Below, one piece after another: positions 13,685 to 19,482 of a stretch of 21,134 nt of DNA. The stretch's first letter is position 1; each line of letters starts with the position of its first letter. The DNA lies in IMG/VR virus record IMGVR_UViG_3300044609_000232, positions 1 to 21,134 of that record, one strand, 5' to 3'. Made by a program: the position numbers and the translations under genes. Under the pieces are notes generated by a model. It saw only the letters and a list, made by a program, of their open reading frames with translations. It made no database searches and had not been told where the DNA came from. Source of the stretch: a virus.

Positions 13685-13705
13685 ACCCAAATCACCTCAA
13701 GCATC

Positions 13706-14020
13706 ATGCGTGCACTGATCACTGCAGCAATCCTGCTGCTATCGCCTGCCCAGGCCCGGCAGGTGACTGCCACCGTCTACGACGGCTGGTATCACGGGCG
13801 CACCACGTACTGCGGCGGCACCTACCGCCACTGGGACGTGTCCGCCGCGCATCCATTCCTGCCGTGTGGCACACGCGTCACGGTGCAACACCGCGGGCGC
13901 CTGCTCACCGTGCCAGTCACTGACCGCTGCGACTGCGGATCGCTGGATCTCAGCGCCGGCGCTGCATACCGACTGGGCGTTCCGCTAGACGGCGCCGCAA
14001 CTGTGTCGATCCGTTACTGA
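13706..14020 (+). CDS. Secreted RlpA-like double-psi beta-barrel protein
   Basis: Residues 1-17 (MRALITAAILLLSPAQA) form a signal peptide with an AQA cleavage site before R18. The rest is an RlpA-like double-psi beta-barrel: TVYDGWYHGRTTYCGG (23-38), SAAHPFLPCGTRVTVQ (46-61), then VTDRCDCGSLDLSAGAAYRLG (71-91), with D73 as the likely catalytic acid. Cellular RlpA proteins are exported and act on peptidoglycan, some as lytic transglycosylases. Four Cys (38, 54, 75, 77) could form disulfides in the periplasm. A phage copy expressed from its own promoter, away from the lysis gene, suggests envelope remodelling, superinfection exclusion or lysis assistance (inference). An overlapping frame beginning at 13675 is a shadow. 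Confidence 0.85.
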   Translation: MRALITAAILLLSPAQARQVTATVYDGWYHGRTTYCGGTYRHWDVSAAHPFLPCGTRVTVQHRGRLLTVPVTDRCDCGSLDLSAGAAYRLGVPLDGAATVSIRY

Positions 14021-14026
14021 GCTGGG

Positions 14027-14054
14027 TTGACCACGGCAGCACATGGTGTAGGAT
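14027..14054 (+). promoter_or_regulatory. Rightward promoter P2 (upstream of TM-HTH gene)
   Basis: TTGACC (14027-14032, 5 of 6) lies 16 nt from TAGGAT (14049-14054, 4 of 6). The spacer ACGGCAGCACATGGTG is closely similar to that of P1. The predicted start point near 14062 coincides with the first base of a hairpin. Confidence 0.6.
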
Positions 14055-14062
14055 ACGCACAA

Positions 14063-14076
14063 GCCGGGCAACCGGC
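14063..14076 (+). other. 5'-terminal hairpin of the P2 leader with GNRA loop
   Basis: GCCGG (14063-14067) and CCGGC (14072-14076) pair perfectly around a GCAA tetraloop, a very stable GNRA loop. It starts 9 nt after the P2 -10 box and ends 17 nt before the ATG at 14094. Confidence 0.65.
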
Positions 14077-14093
14077 ACCCCAAACCGAGAACC

Positions 14094-14288
14094 ATGCTCA
14101 CAACCGCCTTGCTAGTCATCTGGAAACTGCTGCTGCCACTGCTGGTAGTAGTCGCCGTGATCGACTGGCTAACTGCCTCTGACGATCGCCGCATTCGCGT
14201 ACTGCGCCGCACTGGCCTGAGCCAGAAGCGCATTGCCGACCGCCTCAACCTGTCCACCTATCGCGTCCGTAAGGCGCTGATGGCATGA
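14094..14288 (+). CDS. Small membrane protein with a helix-turn-helix tail, 64 aa
   Basis: The N-terminal half, TTALLVIWKLLLPLLVVVAV (3-22), is a clear transmembrane helix. The C-terminal half, RIRVLRRTGLSQKRIADRLN (33-52) then LSTYRVRKALMA, reads as a HTH: GLSQKRIADRL is the first helix and turn, and LSTYRVRKAL the recognition helix. A membrane-anchored minimal DNA-binding protein is unusual. It could tether phage DNA to the membrane or act as a membrane-sequestered regulator (both inference). It is first in a chain of tiny genes joined by ATGA overlaps and sits under promoter P2. Confidence 0.75.
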   Translation: MLTTALLVIWKLLLPLLVVVAVIDWLTASDDRRIRVLRRTGLSQKRIADRLNLSTYRVRKALMA

Positions 14289-14410
14289 ACAACCTCAACC
14301 GCTTCGCCGTGCTGGCGATCATCGTCGGTGTCTGGGCAATGGCCTACGACACCGGCCGCCAGCAACCTGCCTACAGCCATCACGCCTGCCAAGAGCAACT
14401 CAAGCCATGA
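14285..14410 (+). CDS. Tiny single-pass membrane protein, 41 aa
   Basis: The frame, MNNLNRFAVLAIIVGVWAMA then YDTGRQQPAYSHHACQEQLKP, overlaps both neighbours by ATGA, so it is in step with the operon. Residues 7-20 are hydrophobic, enough for one membrane span or an uncleaved signal anchor, followed by a hydrophilic tail with one Cys. It is not recognised. A partner of the preceding membrane-HTH protein or a small antiholin/spanin-like protein are possible but unsupported. Confidence 0.65.
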   Translation: MNNLNRFAVLAIIVGVWAMAYDTGRQQPAYSHHACQEQLKP

Positions 14411-14607
14411 GCGAAGCAGACATCTACTGGACCTTTGCCACCGCCTACCAGCACGGCGGTGGTTTCTTCCAAGCACTAGCGCACGCTGGCCTCAAGGCTG
14501 ATCCCGGCAATAAGCGCCGCCTGCTGGATGCGTTCCCTGAGCTAGTCGCCACTTACGGCACCGCTAGCCGGATGCACCGCCAACTGCGCAGCGGTGCAGC
14601 GGTATGA
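14407..14607 (+). CDS. Small conserved phage protein, 66 aa, function unknown
   Basis: The product starts MSEADIYWTFATAYQHGGGF and ends MHRQLRSGAAV, with the core FFQALAHAGLKADPGNKRRL then LDAFPELVATYG. From memory this YxxGGGFFxALAxAGLxAD pattern recurs in phage early regions, always just upstream of recombination genes. It looks helical and soluble. Both ends overlap neighbours by ATGA, the second with the exonuclease, so it is probably made together with the recombination proteins. Confidence 0.7.
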   Translation: MSEADIYWTFATAYQHGGGFFQALAHAGLKADPGNKRRLLDAFPELVATYGTASRMHRQLRSGAAV

Positions 14608-15395
14608 CTAGCAACGCCGACTACCACGCCGATCCAGCCGTCAGCGCCAGCCACCTGCACGCAGTGGCTAAGTCGCCCTACCACTACTGGAGTCGCTACC
14701 TCGATCCCAAGCGCAGCGCACCGGAGCCAACTGCTGCAATGCGGCTGGGCTCACTGGTCCATTGCGCGGTGTTGGAGCCGGAGGAGCTGCAAGCCCGCTA
14801 TGGCGTCTGCGGTCCGCGCAATACCAAGGCCGGCAAGGAGCAAGCAGAGCACATGGCTGCTGCTGGCATTGAGGCAGTTACCGCTAGCGACATGATGGCC
14901 GCCAACTGCATGGCCGACAGCGTGCATCGCCATCCTGCAGCGGCAGCACTGCTTGCCCAAGGCAAGGCTGAGCAGTCCTTCTGGTGGGATGACGCCGCTA
15001 CCGGGCTGCGGTGCAAGTGCCGCCCCGACTGGTACGACGGCACAACAGTGGTTGACCTCAAGACCACTACAGACGCCAGTCCTGCCGGCTTTGCCCGTAG
15101 CGTCGCCACCTTCCGCTACCATGTGCAAGCGAGCCATTACCTAGCCGGCTTGCACGGTGCTGAGCGTTTTGTGTTCATTGCTGTCGAGAAGACTGCGCCG
15201 TACGCGGTTGCGGTCTACCAGCTCGATGTCGCGGCCATGGCTGCTGGTGACGAGCTACGGCAACATGACATGCGCGTGATTGCCGACTGCCAAGCCACTA
15301 AGGAGTGGCCGGGTTACGGCGATCACTGCCAAGCGCTCAGCCTGCCTTCCTGGGCATTAACTGCCAACCCAACTATCACATCCGATGACTTCTAG
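14604..15395 (+). CDS. RecE/YqaJ-like PD-(D/E)xK exonuclease
   Basis: The 263-residue protein has the phage exonuclease plan: MRLGSLVHCAVLEPEE (46-61) with H53, GLRCKCRPDWYDG with D142, VVDLKTTTDASP with D151/K153 (the D-x-K core), and the QASHYLAGLHG helix (175-185). This fits the PDDEXK exonucleases paired with RecT-type annealing proteins (DUF3799, exodeoxyribonuclease VIII-like), which resect double-strand ends 5' to 3'. It is immediately upstream of the Bet/RecT gene (11-bp overlap), so the two form a two-component recombination system. All active-site acids appear intact. Confidence 0.88.
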   Translation: MTSNADYHADPAVSASHLHAVAKSPYHYWSRYLDPKRSAPEPTAAMRLGSLVHCAVLEPEELQARYGVCGPRNTKAGKEQAEHMAAAGIEAVTASDMMAANCMADSVHRHPAAAALLAQGKAEQSFWWDDAATGLRCKCRPDWYDGTTVVDLKTTTDASPAGFARSVATFRYHVQASHYLAGLHGAERFVFIAVEKTAPYAVAVYQLDVAAMAAGDELRQHDMRVIADCQATKEWPGYGDHCQALSLPSWALTANPTITSDDF

Positions 15396-16137
15396 CATCA
15401 CGCTTTGGACCCCAGAGCAAACGCAGCTGATCTCAACCACCATTGCGCCTGGCTGCAGCAATGACGAGCTACGGCTATTTGCTTACGCCTGCCAGCGCAC
15501 TGGACTAGATCCGTTCAGCAAGCAGATCTACGCCATCAAGCGTGGCGGCAAGATGACCATCCAAGCTGGCATTGACGGCTTGCGTGCCATTGCCGAGCGC
15601 ACCGGGCAGCTTGACGGCAGCATCACTGAATGGTGCGGCGAAGACGGCCAATGGACTGATGTATGGCTTGGCAGCAAGCCACCTGCCGCGGCCAAGACCA
15701 CTATCTGGCGCAAAGGTGCCAACCATCCATTTACTGGTGTGGCACGCTTTGCTGACTACAACGCCGGCCAAGGCTTGTGGTCCAAGATGGGTGCAGCGAT
15801 GATCGCCAAGTGTTCTGAGGCATTGGCATTGCGTAAGGCGTTTCCCGCCGACATGTCTGGTGTCTACAGCACCGATGAGATGCAGCAGGCCGAGGTGGAG
15901 CCGGTGACCGTTACCACTGCACCCGCGCTCCCAGCAGGCGACGCCAAGCTGTTCCAAGCCGGCAAAGCTGCCATCGCCAAAGCCGACACGCTCGACAAGC
16001 TGCAAGAGGTCGTTGCACGCATGGATAAGCGCAAGCCTGACCTCAGCGATGAGCAAAATCAACAGCTCATGGAGTTAGCACTAGCCAGAGAGGCTGCTCT
16101 AGCACCCACCACTGAGGATCCCTTTGCTGATGACTGA
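15385..16137 (+). CDS. bet: Bet/RecT-family single-strand annealing protein
   Basis: The 250-aa protein has the Bet signature: SNDELRLFAYACQRTGLDPFSKQIYAIKR in outline (25-53, DELRLF...GLDPF), MTIQAGIDGLRAIAERTG (57-74), and GQGLWSKMGAAMIAKCSEALALRKAFP (128-154 region). This is the DNA-binding core shared with lambda Bet. The C-terminal 80 residues are acidic and helical with Ala-rich repeats, probably for contact with the exonuclease or SSB. It anneals complementary single strands coated on resected ends. Gene order exonuclease-annealing-SSB is classical for phage recombination modules. The start is an ATG that overlaps the previous stop. Confidence 0.93.
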   Translation: MTSSITLWTPEQTQLISTTIAPGCSNDELRLFAYACQRTGLDPFSKQIYAIKRGGKMTIQAGIDGLRAIAERTGQLDGSITEWCGEDGQWTDVWLGSKPPAAAKTTIWRKGANHPFTGVARFADYNAGQGLWSKMGAAMIAKCSEALALRKAFPADMSGVYSTDEMQQAEVEPVTVTTAPALPAGDAKLFQAGKAAIAKADTLDKLQEVVARMDKRKPDLSDEQNQQLMELALAREAALAPTTEDPFADD

Positions 16138-16339
16138 GCCGTATCTCACCACTGACGAACTGGCGGCACGTTGGGGGCTGAAGCCAGCGGCCATCAAAAA
16201 TCAACGTGCACGCGGCATTGGCCCTGCCTACGTCACTGCACCACGCATTGGCCTACCAGCAGGTACACCACGCGTTCGCTATCCCCTTGCACAAGTCTTG
16301 GCTTTTGAAGAAGCCAATGGCATCACCCCACTGAACTGA
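16130..16339 (+). CDS. Small MerR/AlpA-like helix-turn-helix protein, 69 aa
   Basis: The product begins MTEPYLTTDELAARWGLKPA then AIKNQRARGIGPAYV, a winged HTH of the excisionase/AlpA (MerR-like) type: LTTDELAARWG is the first helix and turn, KPAAIKNQRARG the recognition helix, and the VRYPLAQVLAFEEAN wing/helix follows. In phages such proteins act as excisionases or transcription factors. No integrase is visible in the window. The ATG at 16130 overlaps the Bet stop; an upstream TTG is less likely. It is followed after one base by the SSB gene. Confidence 0.8.
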   Translation: MTEPYLTTDELAARWGLKPAAIKNQRARGIGPAYVTAPRIGLPAGTPRVRYPLAQVLAFEEANGITPLN

Positions 16340-16340
16340 A

Positions 16341-16691
16341 ATGAGCCTCTACGCAACCGGCATCGTTCGCATCATCACCGACCCACAACTGCGCGCCTTT
16401 GAATCTGGGACCATGGTCGCCAACTTCGCTGGCGGCATCCAAGAGGGCAAAGACAAGGACGGCAACTGGATCAATAACGCAATCGACTGCGAGATCTGGG
16501 GTAAGTCCGCTGAGCTGATCGTTGATAAGCTCAAAAAAGGCGACAGCATCCTCGTAACCGGTGCCGTGCGCCGGCAAGAATGGAACGACAAAGAAACCGG
16601 TGCCAAGCGCAGCAAGCATGTGCTCAGCATCCAGCGCTTTGAATTCATGCCACGCGGCGCAGCGACCACCAGCGAGGAGCCTGTGTTCTGA
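16341..16691 (+). CDS. ssb: Single-stranded DNA-binding protein
   Basis: This 116-residue OB-fold SSB starts MSLYATGIVRIITDPQLRAF and has VANFAGGIQEGKD, the typical WGKSAELIVDKLKKGDSILVTG in outline (53-75 region), and RRQEWNDKETGAKRSKHVLS. The bacterial SSB tail is an acidic tip ending DDDIPF. Here the protein ends SEEPVF, a shorter acidic-hydrophobic version of that tip, so host-protein contacts may be weakened or altered. It stabilises single strands for replication and the Bet/exonuclease reaction. Its stop overlaps the next ATG (TGATG). Confidence 0.9.
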   Translation: MSLYATGIVRIITDPQLRAFESGTMVANFAGGIQEGKDKDGNWINNAIDCEIWGKSAELIVDKLKKGDSILVTGAVRRQEWNDKETGAKRSKHVLSIQRFEFMPRGAATTSEEPVF

Positions 16692-16846
16692 TGAATCAAA
16701 CCACACTTGACATTGCATTCAAGGAGTGGTGGGAGGCGTCTTACGGGCGCCCTCCCGGCACCCATGCAGTGATGACACACGTGGCATTTGCCGCGCATAT
16801 TCTTGAACTTCTGGAGCTGATGCAAAATGATCAACCACAAAACTGA
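16691..16846 (+). CDS. Small hypothetical protein, 51 aa
   Basis: The frame MNQTTLDIAFKEWWEASYGR then PPGTHAVMTHVAFAAHILEL is open from the TGATG junction with ssb to a TGA at 16844-16846. KEWWEASYG and a helical LELLELMQ end suggest a compact helical protein. I do not recognise it, but from memory short WW-containing ORFs with a PP(G/N)THAVMTHV motif occur in phage early regions. It overlaps the next start by 20 nt. Confidence 0.7.
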   Translation: MNQTTLDIAFKEWWEASYGRPPGTHAVMTHVAFAAHILELLELMQNDQPQN

Positions 16847-16982
16847 GCAGCGCCGTGATAACTACTTGCAGTGGTTGTATCAGCAAAGCGGCCGCACCTG
16901 CAGCACCTACACCGGTTTATACCAGCAGCGCATTGCTGACCTGATCAAGCGTGATATGGCAGAGGCTTTGGGTGATGAGTGA
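16827..16982 (+). CDS. Small hypothetical protein, 51 aa
   Basis: The product MINHKTEQRRDNYLQWLYQQ then SGRTCSTYTGLYQQRIADLI ends RDMAEALGDE. It is rich in Arg, Gln and Tyr, probably helical, with the feature SGRTCSTYTGLY in the centre. The start overlaps the preceding gene by 20 nt and the end overlaps DUF3310 by 8 nt. Function unknown. Confidence 0.65.
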   Translation: MINHKTEQRRDNYLQWLYQQSGRTCSTYTGLYQQRIADLIKRDMAEALGDE

Positions 16983-17193
16983 TCTTGTCAACCATCCTCC
17001 GCATTACAAGCACAGCGATATTGAGTGCATCCAAGCCATTAAGTCAGCACTCGGTGATGATGGCTTTCGTGCTTACTGCAAAGGCAACGTCATCAAATAT
17101 CTATGGCGCGCTGAGCACAAAGGCAATGCCGACCAGGATTACGGCAAAGCTGATTGGTACATGCGCAGATTGCTGCTGCATGTAGATGAGTGA
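16975..17193 (+). CDS. DUF3310 protein
   Basis: From the ATG at 16975 the 72-aa product contains VNHPPHYKHSDIECIQAIKS (5-24), CKGNVIKYLWRAEHKG and DYGKADWYMRRLL, the diagnostic DUF3310 pattern (NxPxHY...E.I......G......C.GN.IKYl.R...K). In T7 gp1.7 and related proteins a DUF3310 unit is fused to or associated with nucleotide kinase activity, and it is common in phage early genes. It is the standalone short form. A longer start at 16951 is open but is not family-like. It probably serves nucleotide supply together with the nearby dCTP deaminase. Confidence 0.88.
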   Translation: MSDLVNHPPHYKHSDIECIQAIKSALGDDGFRAYCKGNVIKYLWRAEHKGNADQDYGKADWYMRRLLLHVDE

Positions 17194-17371
17194 TCCGTTT
17201 AAGCGCGGCGAGGCAAACTACGCCGCGTTTCTTACAGAAGATCACGTGCGCGAACTGCGCCAGTTGCGTATTGCTGGCAGCAGCTACGGCCAACTGGCAG
17301 AACGCTACGGCATTGACAAAAAACACGCATGGCGCATCTGCCAACGCATTGCATGGAGCTGGCTTGATTAG
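17186..17371 (+). CDS. Small HTH-like DNA-binding protein, 61 aa
   Basis: The product begins MSDPFKRGEANYAAFLTEDH and ends RICQRIAWSWLD. LTEDHVRELRQLRIAGSSYG then QLAERYGIDKKHAWRICQRI is the typical phage HTH with which many HNH proteins end (LTeeqVreIR...s...iA..yGvs...v..I...rtW). Here it stands alone, so it may be a small regulator or the remnant of an HNH gene that lost its nuclease half. It overlaps the DUF3310 gene by 8 nt. Confidence 0.75.
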   Translation: MSDPFKRGEANYAAFLTEDHVRELRQLRIAGSSYGQLAERYGIDKKHAWRICQRIAWSWLD

Positions 17372-17395
17372 CTTCGCACGCCACTTACTTAACCA

Positions 17396-17926
17396 ATGAC
17401 CATCCTCTGCGACTACGAAATCAAAGCGCTGTGCACCGACGGCATGGTGCAAAACTATGACGAGGCATTGATCAATCCCGCCAGCCTTGATCTACGGCTA
17501 GGCGATACGATCATGATTGAGTCCGCAGAAGACCTCAACATGCGCCCGCTCAGCATTGCAGGGCGTACTGCAGACAATCCCTACGAACTCAAGCCTGGGC
17601 AATTCATCCTTGCTCAGACTATCGAAGTGTTCAACATGCCAGAAAACATTGCTGGCTTGTTCTTCCTCAAATCCAGCCGTGCACGGGAAGGGTACGAAAA
17701 CCTGCACGCCGGCTACGCCGACCCCGGCTGGCATGGCAGCGTACTGACCCTAGAGCTGAAAAACAGCCGCCAGCTTCTACCTCTGCCGCTATGGCCTGGC
17801 TTGAAGATTGGTCAGATGGTGTTCTTCCGTATGAGCCAGCAGCCAGTGACCAGTTACAGCATTACTGGCCATTACAACTCAGATCTCACGACGACGCCCT
17901 CTAAGCAGTTCCTCAGCGGCATCTAG
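17396..17926 (+). CDS. dcd: dCTP deaminase (dCTP deaminase/dUTPase family)
   Basis: The 176-residue protein carries DCD motifs: INPASLDLRLGD (26-37), FLKSSRAREG (90-99), HAGYADPGWHGSVLTLELKN (104-123) and WPGLKIGQMVFF (133-144). E120 corresponds to the catalytic glutamate of dCTP deaminases, so the deamination reaction (dCTP to dUTP) is expected; a bifunctional dUTPase activity cannot be excluded. The C-terminal tail (HYNSD...) should close over the trimer active site. It provides dUMP precursors for dTMP during phage replication. The 24-nt gap before it is the first real gap in this operon since P2. The 48-bp antisense overlap with the leftward ORF is unusual. Confidence 0.88.
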   Translation: MTILCDYEIKALCTDGMVQNYDEALINPASLDLRLGDTIMIESAEDLNMRPLSIAGRTADNPYELKPGQFILAQTIEVFNMPENIAGLFFLKSSRAREGYENLHAGYADPGWHGSVLTLELKNSRQLLPLPLWPGLKIGQMVFFRMSQQPVTSYSITGHYNSDLTTTPSKQFLSGI

Positions 17927-18139
17927 GTGCCACTGCTCTAGACCAGTCCGCAACGCTGCCGACGCCTCCTGCGCAAGCCAGTGGATTTGAGACCGCTGGC
18001 TTGCTTCTTGCTCGGCTATCAACAGTGCATATTCCAGCAGTCCGCCCCAATCTGCTGCAGCATGTAACGCACGTAGCTGCGCAGCATTGGCAGCACCGTG
18101 GAATTGTGCTTCCATTGTATGCACTAACGGATTTTCCAT
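17879..18139 (-). CDS. Leftward Ala-rich helical hypothetical protein inside the rightward block
   Basis: The 86-aa frame begins MENPLVHTMEAQFHGAANAA and continues LRALHAAADWGGLLEYALLI then AEQEASQRSQIHWLAQEASA. It has well-formed amphipathic helices with acidic and aromatic residues and does not look like an antisense shadow. It fills the 211-bp gap between dcd and the sigma gene, overlapping the dcd 3' end by 48 bp and touching the sigma ATG (18138). An inner ATG at 18115 is an alternative start. No ribosome binding site or promoter is evident. It is the only leftward gene between 10.9 and 19.0 kb. The family is not recognised. Confidence 0.55.
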   Translation of the reverse strand: MENPLVHTMEAQFHGAANAAQLRALHAAADWGGLLEYALLIAEQEASQRSQIHWLAQEASAALRTGLEQWHLDAAEELLRGRRREI

Positions 18140-19064
18140 GTCTGACGCTATTGGCGACTACCTGAACAGTATCGCGCGGTATCCACTTTTAACACCGCAA
18201 CAAGAGATACAACTTGGCCGCCGCGTCGCAAAGTGGAGAGAATTAAAGGATCTTGAAAGACCTTTAACAACACAAGAACGCCGTGAGCTACGTAGCGGCG
18301 AACGCGCACGGCAAAAGTTCATGCAATCCAACCTTCAACTGGTGGTGCATGTCGCACGCAAGTACAGCAAGCGCAACACGCAAACGCTTGACATGCTGGA
18401 CTTGATCCAAGAGGGCAACATCGGTCTTGCGCGTGCTGTTGAGCTGTTTGACTACAGTCGCGGTTACAAGTTCAGCACCTATGCCTATTGGTGGATTCGT
18501 CAATCCATTGGGCGCGCCTTGATTCAATACGATCCAATCATCAGGCTGCCGCTTGGCGTGCATGAAATGCTGATCAAGCTAAACAAAACAGCACAGGCAT
18601 TTGCGCAAGAGCACGGACGCACAGCGACCATAGCTGAACTTGCAGCGGTGCTTGATGTGACTCCCAAGGTGATATCTGACACATTGCAGCAGGCTTATCG
18701 TGTCACAAGCCTTGACAAGCCTGCGCAAGATGAATCATCTAACATCTTGGACATCATCGCCGATCAAAGGCAATACGATGTTGAATATGATTGGCAGCTT
18801 GAAACTGTACGTGACTATTGCGATGAACATTTAGATGATCGCACACGTGAAATCATCTACGCACGCAACAGTCGCAATCCGGTGCCGTGGAATGATCTAG
18901 AGAAGCGCATGGGCTTATCGCGTGCACGCATGTGCGAAATACAAAGGCGTGGCATAAGCCGCCTTCGTATGCTGATAGGCAACCCGCTGGCAGGCACCCC
19001 ACTTGGCGCCAACAATACAGAAAGTCGGGAACGTTTGGAGAGTCTGTCTGGCGGGAATGTGTAA
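18138..19064 (+). CDS. Phage-encoded sigma-70 family factor (group 2/3-like)
   Basis: From the ATG at 18138 (308 aa), region 1.2 is IGDYLNSIARYPLLTPQQEI (5-24). Region 2 holds NLQLVVHVARKYSKR and DLIQEGNIGLARAVELFDYS (88-107) followed by RGYKFSTYAYWWIRQSIGRA (108-127), the core-binding and -10-recognising helices. Region 3 has RLPLGVHEM (136-144), and region 4.2 has SRARMCEIQRRGISRLRML (261-279), the -35-recognising HTH. No region 1.1 is present, and the 2.3/2.4 helix is close to primary-type sigma factors. The -10 specificity should therefore be near TATAAT. The sequence resembles cyanobacterial group 2/3 factors. It probably redirects host RNA polymerase to phage late genes. It is the last gene of the rightward block. 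The frame stays open upstream to 18087 without family resemblance. Confidence 0.93.
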   Translation: MSDAIGDYLNSIARYPLLTPQQEIQLGRRVAKWRELKDLERPLTTQERRELRSGERARQKFMQSNLQLVVHVARKYSKRNTQTLDMLDLIQEGNIGLARAVELFDYSRGYKFSTYAYWWIRQSIGRALIQYDPIIRLPLGVHEMLIKLNKTAQAFAQEHGRTATIAELAAVLDVTPKVISDTLQQAYRVTSLDKPAQDESSNILDIIADQRQYDVEYDWQLETVRDYCDEHLDDRTREIIYARNSRNPVPWNDLEKRMGLSRARMCEIQRRGISRLRMLIGNPLAGTPLGANNTESRERLESLSGGNV

Positions 19065-19170
19065 AGACCACCAGCAAGAATGGCAGGCTAAGGTGTTCTA
19101 TCATCAGATGCTTGAATCCAGTGCAGCACAGCAAGCTCACGATCTAGCAGATAAGAATCCTGCTGATTGA
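19057..19170 (+). CDS. Possible tiny ORF after the sigma gene, 37 aa
   Basis: The ATG at 19057, 8 bp before the sigma stop, opens MCKDHQQEWQAKVFYHQMLE then SSAAQQAHDLADKNPAD to a TGA at 19168-19170. It is hydrophilic and helical and has the form of other tiny operon genes here. Most of it (19088-19170) is antisense to the 3' end of the leftward HNH gene, so only one may be used there. Evidence is limited to the overlap and composition. Confidence 0.4.
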   Translation: MCKDHQQEWQAKVFYHQMLESSAAQQAHDLADKNPAD

Positions 19171-19405
19171 ACCACTGCTGCCATTCTTCGCTTCCTTTAT
19201 TTCGATTGCATGGCCTGCAGGCTGGCACAAGATTAGTCGTCACAGTAGCGCCGCCTTTATGGCGCGGCTTGACGTGATCCAACGTGTCGGCCAGGTCTCC
19301 GCAGTAAGCGCATTGATGCTCCCATGCTTCAAAGATCTGCTGCCTGAATTTATGTTTTGCACTGCGTTTTGGGATGAGGTTTGCGCCATCAATGCAGTGA
19401 TCCAC
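19088..19405 (-). CDS. Cys4-type HNH endonuclease, leftward
   Basis: The 105-aa protein has the compact HNH module: CAYCGDLADTLDHVKPRHKG (32-51) with catalytic D43-H44, TTNLVPACRPCNRNKGSEEW (56-75), and zinc pairs C32/C35 and C63/C66. It is the family of small stand-alone HNH nucleases found in phages and in cyanobacterial genomes. It starts at a GTG (19405-19403). The tail WFNQQDSYLLDRELAVLHWI is typical for cyanobacterial members. It is likely a mobile homing nuclease inserted between the sigma gene and the endolysin; a packaging role cannot be excluded because some HNH proteins assist TerL. Confidence 0.85.
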   Translation of the reverse strand: MDHCIDGANLIPKRSAKHKFRQQIFEAWEHQCAYCGDLADTLDHVKPRHKGGATVTTNLVPACRPCNRNKGSEEWQQWFNQQDSYLLDRELAVLHWIQASDDRTP

Positions 19406-19421
19406 GCAGTGGGCCTTGCTG

Positions 19422-19449
19422 CCTACAGCTTAAGCGCATGGTTTAGTAT
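19422..19449 (+). promoter_or_regulatory. Rightward promoter-like site P3 (upstream of HNH gene)
   Basis: TAGTAT (19444-19449) lies in GCGCATGGTTTAGTAT, which matches GCACATGGTGTAGGAT of P2 at 13 of 16 positions. The -35 position (19422-19427, CCTACA) is weak, 3 of 6. The site stands 59 nt before the HNH ATG at 19508. Confidence 0.45.
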
Positions 19450-19455
19450 TGGAGT

Positions 19456-19482
19456 GCCCCGGCGAGTTCCAGCTCCCGGGGC
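19456..19482 (+). other. Strong 5'-leader hairpin after P3
   Basis: GCCCCGG (19456-19462) pairs with CCGGGGC (19476-19482), and after one bulged C the stem continues GAG/CTC around the loop TTCCAG (19467-19472): ten pairs. It starts 7 nt after the P3 -10 box and has no T-run on either side. It lies 25 nt before the ATG, too far to mask the start codon directly. Confidence 0.65.

Noticed and set aside
13567-13705. Possible tRNA or riboswitch in the long gap before the RlpA-like gene
   Set aside because: There is no cloverleaf, T-arm signature or known riboswitch core; only simple hairpins could be supported.
13675-13923. 82-aa frame overlapping the RlpA-like gene
   Set aside because: It is Arg/His/Pro-rich without a fold, whereas the other frame has a signal peptide and a full RlpA domain.
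15505-16062. 185-aa leftward frame antisense to bet
   Set aside because: Composition is atypical and there is no domain; the sense strand encodes a clear Bet protein.
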